From assembly GCF_030538595.1 (NCBI RefSeq), contig NZ_JAUNTS010000004.1:62001-126000 (forward strand): a stretch of DNA of 64,000 nucleotides, in the 5' to 3' direction. Shown here piece after piece: positions 1-7,150 of the stretch. The translations under genes and the position numbers were made by a program. The stretch comes from Kocuria sp. Its GTDB lineage: Bacteria > Actinomycetota > Actinomycetes > Actinomycetales > Micrococcaceae. The notes below the pieces were generated by a model. It ran no database searches. It saw only the letters and a list, made by a program, of their open reading frames with translations, and was not told the DNA's origin. Each line of letters begins with the position of its first letter. Positions within the stretch are counted from its first letter, which is position 1.

Positions 1-1
1 T

Positions 2-361
2 CATCCGCTGGTTTCACAGTGCATTGCAGTGGGGGAAAACCGCCCCTTCATTGCCGCTCTGGTCACCCTGGATGAGGAGGCCCTTCCGGGCTGGTTGGAA
101 GCTCACGGGCTGGACAGCAGCTTGACCGTTGAGCAGGCCATCCAGGACAACAATGTCAAACAGGCTGTTCAGGAAGCCATCACCAAGGCCAATGACAATG
201 TGTCCCGCGCGGAACAGATCCGGGAGTTCCGCATCCTGGACCATGATTTCTCCGAAACGGACGGCACCTTGACTCCGTCCATGAAGCTGCGGCGTCGCCA
301 TGTGCTGACCAACAACCAGGAGATCATTGACGAAATCTACGGCGGCGCGCTGCAGAAGTAA
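2..361 (+). CDS. Long-chain fatty-acid--CoA ligase, C-terminal part (5' truncated by window edge)
   Basis: Open from the first bases to a TAA at 359-361, so only about the last 119 residues of an AMP-forming acyl-CoA synthetase (FadD15-like) are present. The residues resemble the mobile C-terminal domain of that family: a GENRPFIAALV strand, a helix with EQAIQDNNVKQAVQEAI, then NVSRAEQIREFRIL and a LTPSMKLRRRHV segment, where the lysine matches the conserved acyl-adenylation lysine region. Such enzymes activate long-chain fatty acids to CoA thioesters at the membrane face for degradation or lipid synthesis. The AMP-binding core is outside the window, so chain-length preference cannot be judged. 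Confidence 0.85.
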   Translation, partial: HPLVSQCIAVGENRPFIAALVTLDEEALPGWLEAHGLDSSLTVEQAIQDNNVKQAVQEAITKANDNVSRAEQIREFRILDHDFSETDGTLTPSMKLRRRHVLTNNQEIIDEIYGGALQK

Positions 362-620
362 CTCTCACGGTGGCTGATGACCAAAAACTGGTGGATAGTC
401 ACCATCGGTTGACGGGTGCGGCTGGCTGATGGCCACAATCGGCTGACGAGCACAGCCGGTTGCCGGCCAAAGCTGGCCGAGGCTCAGATTCGCTGACAGC
501 AAGATCACAGGGGGACCGGGCGGCGTCGGGAATCTCCGCGGGTGGAGCGTGGCTGTAAAGGTCAGGTAACACCCGTGGGGTACCCGCGGGCCCGATCCAG
601 TCCGTGAAAGGTCTACTGTC

Positions 621-1601
621 ATGGCTTTGCCGCTGTCCGTTCTTGATTTTGCCACCGTTCGTCCGGATCACTCCGTGGGGGAGGCCTTCCAAGAGTCCGT
701 GAGTCTGGCGCAGGTGGCAGAAAAGCTGGGCTACACCCGTGTTTGGTACACCGAACACCACAACATGGGCGCGATTGCTTCGGCTGCGCCCGCCGTGCTG
801 ATCGCACACGTTGCCACCCAGACCACCACGATTCGTTTGGGTTCCGGTGGTGTGATGCTGCCCAACCACTCACCGCTGACCATTGCCGAACAGTTCGGAA
901 CTCTGGCGGAATTGCACCCCAATCGCATTGACCTTGGATTGGGCCGCGCGCCCGGAACGGATCAGGTGGCGGTGCGGGCCATGCGGCGTGATCCGCGTGC
1001 CGCAGAAGAGTTCCCCGCAGACGTCAAGGAACTGCAGGGTTACTTGCGGGATGAGTCCAAGATTCCAGGTATCCGCGCAATTCCGGGTGCCGGCACCAAC
1101 GTTCCGCTCTACATCCTGGGGTCCTCCCTGTTCGGGGCTCGACTGGCGGCCGCCTTCGGTCTGCCGTACGCCTTTGCCTCCCACTTTGCCCCGGACGCTT
1201 TGGAACAGGCTGCGGAGGTGTACCGAGCGGAGTTCGAGCCTTCCGAGCAGCTGTCTGAGCCGTACATGATGGCGGCGGTCAACGTGGTGGCACACCGTGA
1301 CCCCAATGTTGCCGTGGCGGAGAACGAGTGGTACCGCCGTAATCGCGTCAAGCTCATGGCGGGGCGGGGCCGCACGCTCACTGACGATGAGTTGGATCTT
1401 GTCATGCACTCCGCTGCCGGTCAGCAGATCTTGCACATGCTCAAATACACCGCAGTGGGCGATGGTGCCGCGGTCAAGACCTACCTGGAGCAGTTCGCCC
1501 AGCGCTCGCAGGCAGATGAGCTGATAGTTGCACCGGTGGGTTCCACGGCGGAACTTGCGGAGGATTCCTTGGCAGTCTTGCGGGAGGCTTGGGGTCGCTG
1601 A
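621..1601 (+). CDS. LLM-class flavin-dependent oxidoreductase (luciferase-like, MsnO8-type)
   Basis: A 326-residue single-domain protein of the bacterial luciferase-like TIM-barrel family. Family marks are the LGYTRVWYTEHHNM segment near residue 40, RLGSGGVMLPNHSPL near 75, and LGLGRAPGTD near 110, as in the MsnO8/YhbW subgroup. These enzymes use reduced FMN and oxygen to oxidise small organic substrates; the substrate here is unknown. The ATG at 621 follows a GAAAGG ribosome site at 606-611. It stands alone: about 260 bp upstream hold no gene, and a short-chain dehydrogenase follows after a small inverted repeat. Confidence 0.88.
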   Translation: MALPLSVLDFATVRPDHSVGEAFQESVSLAQVAEKLGYTRVWYTEHHNMGAIASAAPAVLIAHVATQTTTIRLGSGGVMLPNHSPLTIAEQFGTLAELHPNRIDLGLGRAPGTDQVAVRAMRRDPRAAEEFPADVKELQGYLRDESKIPGIRAIPGAGTNVPLYILGSSLFGARLAAAFGLPYAFASHFAPDALEQAAEVYRAEFEPSEQLSEPYMMAAVNVVAHRDPNVAVAENEWYRRNRVKLMAGRGRTLTDDELDLVMHSAAGQQILHMLKYTAVGDGAAVKTYLEQFAQRSQADELIVAPVGSTAELAEDSLAVLREAWGR

Positions 1602-1626
1602 AGTATGGCCTGATCGGCCATACTCT
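1602..1626 (+). promoter_or_regulatory. Inverted repeat overlapping a -10-like box upstream of the SDR gene
   Basis: AGTATGGCC (1602-1610), a 5-nt spacer TGATC, then GGCCATACT (1616-1624) form a perfect 9-bp dyad. The right arm overlaps TACTCT (1621-1626), a plausible -10 element lying 6 nt before the GTG start at 1633. It may be an operator for the downstream gene or a short terminator hairpin for the upstream one; there is no T-run after it. Confidence 0.45.
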
Positions 1627-1632
1627 GGACTT

Positions 1633-2577
1633 GTGCGTAACTCTTTGCCACCGCTGAGCCTCCCGGACCAATCGGGACGGACCTGGCTGGTCACCGGTGC
1701 CACCAACGGACTGGGTCGTGAAGTGGCTCAGTCAGCTGCTTCAGCGGGTGCGCGAGTGCTCCTTGCAGTGCGTGATGTAGAACGCGGTCAGCAGGTGGCC
1801 CGGGGGCTCAGTGACGCCTCCGTGGTGCCACTTGACCTGGCCGATCTGGCTTCCGTGCGTGCAGCCGCCGCGGCTGTGACCGAGCCCGTGGATGTTGTGG
1901 TGAACAATGCGGGAACGGTGTCCGGTCAGCGGCGGGAGACGGTTGATGGCTTTGAGCTGATGCTCGGCACCAATGCTCTGGGCCCTTTTGCGTTCACCAA
2001 CTTGATATTGCCGCTGGTCAAAGACCGCATTGTGATTGTGGGCTCCGGTGCCCACCGCTGGACCCGGATGGATTTTGCGGACCCCCACTTCACTCGGCGC
2101 AAGTTCTCCTTCCAGGTGGGGTACGGCCAGTCCAAACTGGCTGGGATGTTGTGGGGGTTGGGTTTGTCCCGCAGGCTGGCACGCACACCTCCCGCCGCCG
2201 TGATCCCCACGAGCGCCCGTACACCGGCTGCACATCGCTTGAACGACGACGACGCCCACCCCGCCGTCCAGTTGGCCCACCCCGGTTGGGCGCACACCAA
2301 CTTGCAGAATCAAACCTCGTGGAAGGTGGTCAGCGGACTGGTGGGAGCGGCTGCCATCTTTGGTGGACAGTCTGCTCAGGACGGTGCGCAGAACATTCTG
2401 GTGGCAGCCACCAGGGATCTGCCCGAGTGCAGCTACGTGGGGCCGGACGGGCGGGGGGAAATGAAGGGGGCGCCGTCGTTGGTGGGAAGATCAGCCCATG
2501 CCTCCAACCCTGAGTTGGCGGACGTGTTCTGGGAGTTTGCCCAGGCCGCCACTGGTACGCAGTTCCCGGCCATGTGA
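1633..2577 (+). CDS. Short-chain dehydrogenase/reductase (SDR), likely leaderless
   Basis: About 314 residues from GTG 1633. It has the SDR nucleotide-binding motif TGATNGLG near residue 20, NNAG near 90, and the catalytic YxxxK as YGQSK near 165, so it should be an NAD(P)-dependent oxidoreductase of the retinol-dehydrogenase/protochlorophyllide-reductase-like group; the substrate is unknown. A longer in-frame opening back to 1528 exists but would overlap the previous gene by 74 bp. I prefer GTG 1633 because a -10-like TACTCTGG lies just upstream and no Shine-Dalgarno sequence is visible, as for other apparently leaderless genes here. Confidence 0.82.
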   Translation: MRNSLPPLSLPDQSGRTWLVTGATNGLGREVAQSAASAGARVLLAVRDVERGQQVARGLSDASVVPLDLADLASVRAAAAAVTEPVDVVVNNAGTVSGQRRETVDGFELMLGTNALGPFAFTNLILPLVKDRIVIVGSGAHRWTRMDFADPHFTRRKFSFQVGYGQSKLAGMLWGLGLSRRLARTPPAAVIPTSARTPAAHRLNDDDAHPAVQLAHPGWAHTNLQNQTSWKVVSGLVGAAAIFGGQSAQDGAQNILVAATRDLPECSYVGPDGRGEMKGAPSLVGRSAHASNPELADVFWEFAQAATGTQFPAM

Positions 2578-2676
2578 GCGGCTGACCCAGAGGCTGATGA
2601 TTCTCATGCTTCCGGCCAGCAGGCATCCTGCTTGCGGAGGACGCGCGAGTGACGGCCGGGCGCCTAATCTGGCGTC

Positions 2677-4116
2677 ATGACATCTGATGTGGAGCACGCT
2701 CCGTGGTCCAAGGCCGCGGAAACCGGTGGGGAAGCTCAGGCCCAGCCACCGATCAGCTCAGGTACGCCAACTACCAGCCCAGGCCACCCGGCAGCCAGCC
2801 CAACCCGGCCACCGTTCAGCTCAAGCCACCAGCCGGAGAGCTCGGGGATGCCCCGCGGCGCGGTGGTCGCGGTGTTGACTGCGCTGGCTTTCTTCCTGGG
2901 CCCCGTGCTTTCAGTGGGCCTGTATGGGTTGTTCAGTCTTGGCTTGGCCAGTGGTGATCCGGAGTTCGCTGATTTTCCGTACTCCGAAAGCGAGCTGATG
3001 TGGAGGATGATTCTGGATGTGGGCGTGGGAGTGGTGGCCGTGGTGCTGCTGCCCTTCGCCTTACGCCGTGCCCCAGAGTCTGGGGTGTTGGACCCCGGGC
3101 GGGACCGTTCCATCCATCACCTCAAAGAACCGACCTCCGCGTTGGTGGTGGCCTTGATCATCGGGATGTTGGTGGCAACCTCCGCCGCTGCGTTCCCAGC
3201 GTGGTTCATTGCCGTCATCTCCATCAGTTCGCGGGGTATCCGGCGTTGGATCTACTGGATTCCCCCGGTGGCAGTGCTCTCCATTGTCCTGAGTTTTGTG
3301 GTGACACCCAGCTCTTCCGTGTTCTGGGAAGTCGCCTTGGTGTTTGCGTTGTACCTGGCCATGACCGCATTGCCCATCGTGATTGGTTTGCTGCGGTGGT
3401 CGCGGCGTCGGCAAATCAGGGCATTGCGTTCGGAGGCGGCGTTCGCCCAAAGGGAGGCGCAAGCGGTGATTCGAGCCGAACAGGCGCGCGCTGAAAAAAC
3501 CCGCGCTGAGGAGCGGACCCGGATTGCCCGCGAAATGCACGACACCCTCTCCCACAGGCTGGCCTTGATCAGTACTTATGCGGGAGCTCTGGATTATCGG
3601 GAGGATTTGGACCGGGAGACGGTGCGTTCCACGGCCCGGCTGGTCCAGCAGACGGCTGCCACGGCTTCGGCTGAGCTGCGTACCGTCCTGGATGTGTTGC
3701 GCGATGATCCTGCGGACACCCGCCCGGAGCCGGATCTCACCCAATTGGATGGTTTGTTGGCGGAGGTTCGCGCCACCGGCGTGCGCGTGGACTCCACCGT
3801 GGCCGGTCCAGCGGCAGGTACTTTGCCGGACACCACCTCCCGCACGCTGTACCGCATGCTGCAGGAGGCGCTGACCAATGCGGTCAAGCACGCCCCCGGT
3901 GCACCAGTGCGGGTTGAGTGGGGTGGGGATGAGAACACCGTGGAGTTGACCGTGACCAATCCACTCACCGGGCTGGATCATCCCGGGCAAAGCCTCAGCA
4001 GTGGTTTTGGACTGATCGGCCTGGAGGAACGTGCCAAGGCCTTGGGCGGTAACGTCAAGACCACCAAAACCGCAACCGAGTTTCGACTGGAGGCCTCCGT
4101 CCCATGCCGCAGCTGA
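2677..4116 (+). CDS. NarL-family sensor histidine kinase
   Basis: 479 residues. After a Pro/Ser-rich cytoplasmic tail (about 1-65) come several hydrophobic spans (about 70-245), a short coiled coil rich in Ala/Glu/Arg, then the HisKA_3 dimerisation helix with the phospho-acceptor histidine in AREMHDTLSHRLALI (about residue 288). The HATPase domain carries an N box in LQEALTNAVKHA and a G box in SGFGLIGLEERAKALGG. It should sense a membrane or extracellular cue and phosphorylate the regulator encoded next, which overlaps it by 13 bp. The ATG has no clear ribosome site but TAATCTGG sits 4 nt upstream of it, suggesting a leaderless mRNA. The signal is unknown. Confidence 0.9.
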   Translation: MTSDVEHAPWSKAAETGGEAQAQPPISSGTPTTSPGHPAASPTRPPFSSSHQPESSGMPRGAVVAVLTALAFFLGPVLSVGLYGLFSLGLASGDPEFADFPYSESELMWRMILDVGVGVVAVVLLPFALRRAPESGVLDPGRDRSIHHLKEPTSALVVALIIGMLVATSAAAFPAWFIAVISISSRGIRRWIYWIPPVAVLSIVLSFVVTPSSSVFWEVALVFALYLAMTALPIVIGLLRWSRRRQIRALRSEAAFAQREAQAVIRAEQARAEKTRAEERTRIAREMHDTLSHRLALISTYAGALDYREDLDRETVRSTARLVQQTAATASAELRTVLDVLRDDPADTRPEPDLTQLDGLLAEVRATGVRVDSTVAGPAAGTLPDTTSRTLYRMLQEALTNAVKHAPGAPVRVEWGGDENTVELTVTNPLTGLDHPGQSLSSGFGLIGLEERAKALGGNVKTTKTATEFRLEASVPCRS

Positions 4117-4910
4117 ACAATGCCGAGTCCACACATACCGCTTCACAAGGCAGTTCTGAACCCACTCAGGCAGACTCCGGGCAGATCCGAGTGCTTCTGG
4201 TGGACGACGAAGCCCTCATGCGCACCGGCCTGCGACTCATTCTGGACGGTGCGGAGAACATTCGCGTGGTGGGTGAGGCCGGAAATGGGGCTGAGGCAGC
4301 CGAGCAAGCCCGGGCACTGCGCCCAGATGTGGTGCTCATGGACATTCGGATGCCCGGTACGGACGGCATTCACGGATGCCGGGCGGTTCGGGAGTTTCCG
4401 GAGGCCCCGCAGGTGTTGATGCTCACGGCCTTTGACACGGATGCCTTCATTTTGGAGGCCCTGGAGGCTGGAGCACTGGGTTTTCTCCTGAAAGACACCC
4501 CGCCGCGGCAACTGGTGCAAGCGGTGCAGGACGCGGCCCAGGGGACCTCCAGCGTGTCCCCGTCGGTGCTGTCCCGGCTGATTGCCGTGGCCACGGCCCA
4601 CGGGCGGCGGCCCGGATTTGATGCCGGGCCGCCTGACAGCGGTGAGCCACTGGAAGGTGAAGTCAGCGGGGCTGCGGAGGTCACGACGTCGTCGGCTGCG
4701 GCTGGTCCCAATCCTTTGGATGCACTGAGCGAACGTGAGCGGGAGATTGCCGACGCCGTGGCGCGCGGGCTAACCAACACTGAGATCGCGGAGGAGATGT
4801 TCCTGTCCATCACCACCGTGAAAACGCATGTGGCAAGGATCTTCACCAAGCTGGATGTGACCAACAGAGTGCAGGTGGCCATCATTGTGTTGGAGCACGG
4901 TCAGCGCTGA
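4104..4910 (+). CDS. NarL/LuxR-type response regulator
   Basis: 268 residues: receiver domain from about residue 28 (VLLVDDEALMRTGLRLIL), phospho-acceptor Asp80 in VVLMDIRMPG, conserved Thr/Lys positions in MLTAFDT and LLKDTPP, and a C-terminal GerE helix-turn-helix from about 205 (LSEREREIADAVARGLTNTEIAEEMFLSITTVKTHVARI). A Pro/Gly/Ser-rich linker of about 35 residues between the domains is longer than usual. It overlaps the kinase gene by 13 bp, so the two are surely co-transcribed and translationally coupled. It ends 31 bp from the convergent P450 gene. Confidence 0.92.
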   Translation: MPQLNNAESTHTASQGSSEPTQADSGQIRVLLVDDEALMRTGLRLILDGAENIRVVGEAGNGAEAAEQARALRPDVVLMDIRMPGTDGIHGCRAVREFPEAPQVLMLTAFDTDAFILEALEAGALGFLLKDTPPRQLVQAVQDAAQGTSSVSPSVLSRLIAVATAHGRRPGFDAGPPDSGEPLEGEVSGAAEVTTSSAAAGPNPLDALSEREREIADAVARGLTNTEIAEEMFLSITTVKTHVARIFTKLDVTNRVQVAIIVLEHGQR

Positions 4911-4941
4911 GTCCTGTGAGCCCACATGCCCGTGCTTTCCG

Positions 4942-6087
4942 TCAGGTCAAGACCACAGGCACGGTGCGGAAACCTCCCATGGGAGCCTCCTCCCGCGCGG
5001 AGTCCCCGGCTGGTTGGGGTGTTCCCACGGCAAGAACTGCGCGAGTCAACTCTCGTAACTCCAGGCGGGCCAGTGGCCGCCCCGGGCACACGTGCGGACC
5101 GATCCCGTAGACCAGGTTGGCGGCAGCATTTCCGTGTGGATCAAAGGCATACGGGTCCGCAAAAACCTCCGGGTCACGGTTGGCATCAGCCCAGTTGATC
5201 ACCACACGCGTGCCGCTGGGAACGGGGCATCCGGCAATGTGGGTGTCCTGGGTGGCCACACGTCTGTTGGACACAAAAGGGTCCTCGATCCGCAGGAACT
5301 CCTCCACCATGGCATCCACCTCAGCATCAGATACCCCCTGCGCAATCCGTGCGCTGATGCGGGGGTTGTGCGCCAAGTGATGCAGGATCACTCCAGTGCA
5401 CTGGGCAATCGAGGCCAGATCCCCGCCAGTCCAGTTGCGCAGGATGGACACAATGTATTCATCCGACAGTTGGCCGGCGGCGTCGTCGTGAATCAACTGG
5501 TCCGTGAGGTCAGCGGAGCCATCCGAATTCCGGCGGGGCTCGATCAGGCTGTGAATGATCCGGTCAAAATCCCGGGCCACCTGCGCGGTGCGTGCCGGGT
5601 CACCGGAGCGGGTGGCTGCTTGATTCTCCCGGACCCACGTCACCAGGGAATCCGCGAGCTCAACCGGCCAGCCCAGCCACGCCGACTGCGCTTCCACCGC
5701 AAACCGCATGCCCAGGTCTTCCACGGCGTCGAACACCGTGCCAAGCGGCAGTTGGCCCGCAATGCGTTGGGCAACCGCTTGACACGCAGGTGCAAAATCC
5801 GCCATGGCTTCCGGGGTGAAATAGCGGTCGATCAAGGCCCGGTACCGCCGGTGCTCGGCCCCGTCCAGACCGTTGGGGATCTGGAGGTGGCGGGAGACCG
5901 CATTGGAAAAGGTCTGCGGATCCTGCGCCACGGCAACGGCTGCGGCATGGCCGTGAACTGTCACCGTGCCGTGGCGATCTTGAGTGGCTGCTGGGAGGGA
6001 CTGGTGCTGGGAGGCTGTGGTCACCTTTCGACCGTATGCCTGCCTGTCAGCCTTTGACCACCCAAGTTGCATCAGAAGACACACCAC
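4942..6087 (-). CDS. Cytochrome P450
   Basis: 381 residues at most, a short soluble bacterial P450. Recognisable parts are the C-helix region LDGAEHRRYRALIDRYF, an I-helix NWTGGDLASIAQCTGVILHHLA in which the usual Thr pair is partly replaced (GGDLAS), the ExxR motif in EEFLRI, the VVINWADANRD strand, and the haem loop GIGPHVCPGRPLARLEL with the thiolate Cys near residue 354. It needs ferredoxin partners that are not encoded nearby. The start is uncertain: GTG 6087 or 6084 follow AAGGA closely, and ATG 6072 is also possible. It is divergent from the LysM lipoprotein and convergent with the response regulator. Substrate unknown. Confidence 0.9.
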   Translation of the reverse strand: MVCLLMQLGWSKADRQAYGRKVTTASQHQSLPAATQDRHGTVTVHGHAAAVAVAQDPQTFSNAVSRHLQIPNGLDGAEHRRYRALIDRYFTPEAMADFAPACQAVAQRIAGQLPLGTVFDAVEDLGMRFAVEAQSAWLGWPVELADSLVTWVRENQAATRSGDPARTAQVARDFDRIIHSLIEPRRNSDGSADLTDQLIHDDAAGQLSDEYIVSILRNWTGGDLASIAQCTGVILHHLAHNPRISARIAQGVSDAEVDAMVEEFLRIEDPFVSNRRVATQDTHIAGCPVPSGTRVVINWADANRDPEVFADPYAFDPHGNAAANLVYGIGPHVCPGRPLARLELRELTRAVLAVGTPQPAGDSAREEAPMGGFRTVPVVLT

Positions 6088-6120
6088 TTCCTTTCACCTG
6101 TGATGCGGGTCATATTTGCA

Positions 6121-6230
6121 CATGACAACTAGGGTGGGCCGAGGACGGCAGTCCTCAATCGATTTGTCATGCAGGTCTCAGGGGCCGCGGTGAGACGAAT
6201 CGGTGGAACTCACGACGAAAGGTCGAGACC
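6121..6230 (+). promoter_or_regulatory. Structured 5' leader upstream of the LysM lipoprotein (candidate cis-regulatory RNA)
   Basis: Three stacked pairings are visible. CATGACAA (6121-6128) pairs with TTGTCATG (6164-6171) and encloses the perfect hairpin GAGGAC-GGCA-GTCCTC (6141-6156). Downstream, GGTCTCA (6174-6180) can pair either with TGAGAC (6191-6196) or with GAGACC (6225-6230), while GTGAG (6190-6194) can instead pair with CTCAC (6209-6213); these are mutually exclusive. The last arm sits between the GAAAGG ribosome site (6217-6222) and the ATG at 6231, so switching could gate translation. No known riboswitch class was recognised with confidence. Confidence 0.4.
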
Positions 6231-6890
6231 ATGGAACGCAAAAACCTTCGACTCGCACCGATTGCCCTGGCAGTAGGCCTGGGCTTGGCACTGGCTGGTT
6301 GCGGCGGCGGAAACGACGACGCCAGTGGTGACGCCACGGCCACCGAAACCACCACCACGGCCCAAGCCACCAACACCGCTACCGCAGATGCAACGGGTGG
6401 CGCCACCGATGCTGCCACTGACGGTGCCACGGGTGGGGCCACCGCTGCGATGACCAACGGTGCAACGGACGGTTCTGCTGACGGTGGCACTGGTGTAGCT
6501 GGTTCCGATGGTGCTGGTGGGACCGGTGCTGATGGGACCGGTGCTGATGGCACGGGTGCTGACGGGACCGGGGCGGACGGTTCTGCCGACGGCGCTGATG
6601 GGGCCGGTTCTGGTGCAGGTGGTGCAGGCGCTGGCTCTGACGGTGCTGGTGCCGAAGGTTCAATCGCTGACGGGTCTGCGGGCTCCGGTGGCGCTGAGGG
6701 CACTGGTGGTTCCGCCGCTGGCTCCATCCCTGCAGGTGACTACACAGTGCAGGCCGGGGATACCCTGAGCTCGATCGCCGAGCGCTCCGGGGTCTCCGTT
6801 GATGAGATCGTCAATGCCAACTCCGACCTGGCCTCCGCGGATCGAATTGTGGCCGGTGAATCCATCACCATCCCCCCGTACGGTGGCTGA
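6231..6890 (+). CDS. Secreted LysM-domain lipoprotein with Ala/Gly/Asp-rich stalk
   Basis: 219 residues. A Lys/Arg-containing start, a hydrophobic core and the lipobox LALAGC (Cys24) give a clear lipoprotein signal. Residues about 30-170 are a low-complexity Ala/Gly/Thr/Asp/Ser stalk with tandem ADGTG units. The C-terminus is one LysM domain (DYTVQAGDTLSSIAERSGVSVDEIVNANS...), which binds peptidoglycan N-acetylglucosamine chains. It is therefore probably anchored to the membrane and bound to cell wall. No catalytic domain is present. It is preceded by an unusually structured leader and followed by a hairpin. Confidence 0.88.
   Translation: MERKNLRLAPIALAVGLGLALAGCGGGNDDASGDATATETTTTAQATNTATADATGGATDAATDGATGGATAAMTNGATDGSADGGTGVAGSDGAGGTGADGTGADGTGADGTGADGSADGADGAGSGAGGAGAGSDGAGAEGSIADGSAGSGGAEGTGGSAAGSIPAGDYTVQAGDTLSSIAERSGVSVDEIVNANSDLASADRIVAGESITIPPYGG
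6525..6584 (+). repeat. 15-bp tandem repeat inside the LysM gene stalk
   Basis: About four copies of the unit GGTGCTGATGGGACC with small changes, coding for repeated (G)ADGT units. The array is in frame, so copy-number changes would lengthen or shorten the stalk without breaking the gene. Confidence 0.75.
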
Positions 6891-6924
6891 GGTTCGCACC
6901 CAGTCGTTCACTCCCCATTAATGC

Positions 6925-6976
6925 GCCGAGTTCCCACGTTGCGGGCGGTGATTTCGCGGTGGGGTGGGGACTCGGC
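6925..6976 (+). terminator. Hairpin downstream of the LysM gene
   Basis: GCCGAGTTCCCAC (6925-6937) pairs with GTGGGGACTCGGC (6964-6976), 13 bp with one G-U pair, around a 26-nt loop. It lies 35 bp after the stop codon. There is no T-run, so factor-independent termination is not certain. Confidence 0.45.
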
Positions 6977-7150
6977 AGAAGGGGGGGAGCGGCAGCACTG
7001 ATCTGAGAACGGGTGTCAGTGTTTCTGCGCGCACATCCCTGTCTCCTCACGGCTGGCCCCTGGACGTGTCTGGCCCATAGCCTGGTGGGACACCCCGAGC
7101 TGTTCGGGGCGTCGTCGTCGTGACCTGCAACCACCATGAGGAGTGCACCC

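Noticed and set aside
1528-1632. Longer N-terminus of the SDR protein
   Set aside because: It would overlap the luciferase-like gene by 74 bp and adds residues without SDR similarity; GTG 1633 fits the -10 box.
6088-6230. c-di-AMP (ydaO) riboswitch before the LysM gene
   Set aside because: Context fits, but the conserved ydaO core blocks were not found; kept only as an unclassified structured leader.
6525-6584. CRISPR-like array
   Set aside because: The 15-bp units are adjacent, without spacers, and in frame; it is a coding tandem repeat.
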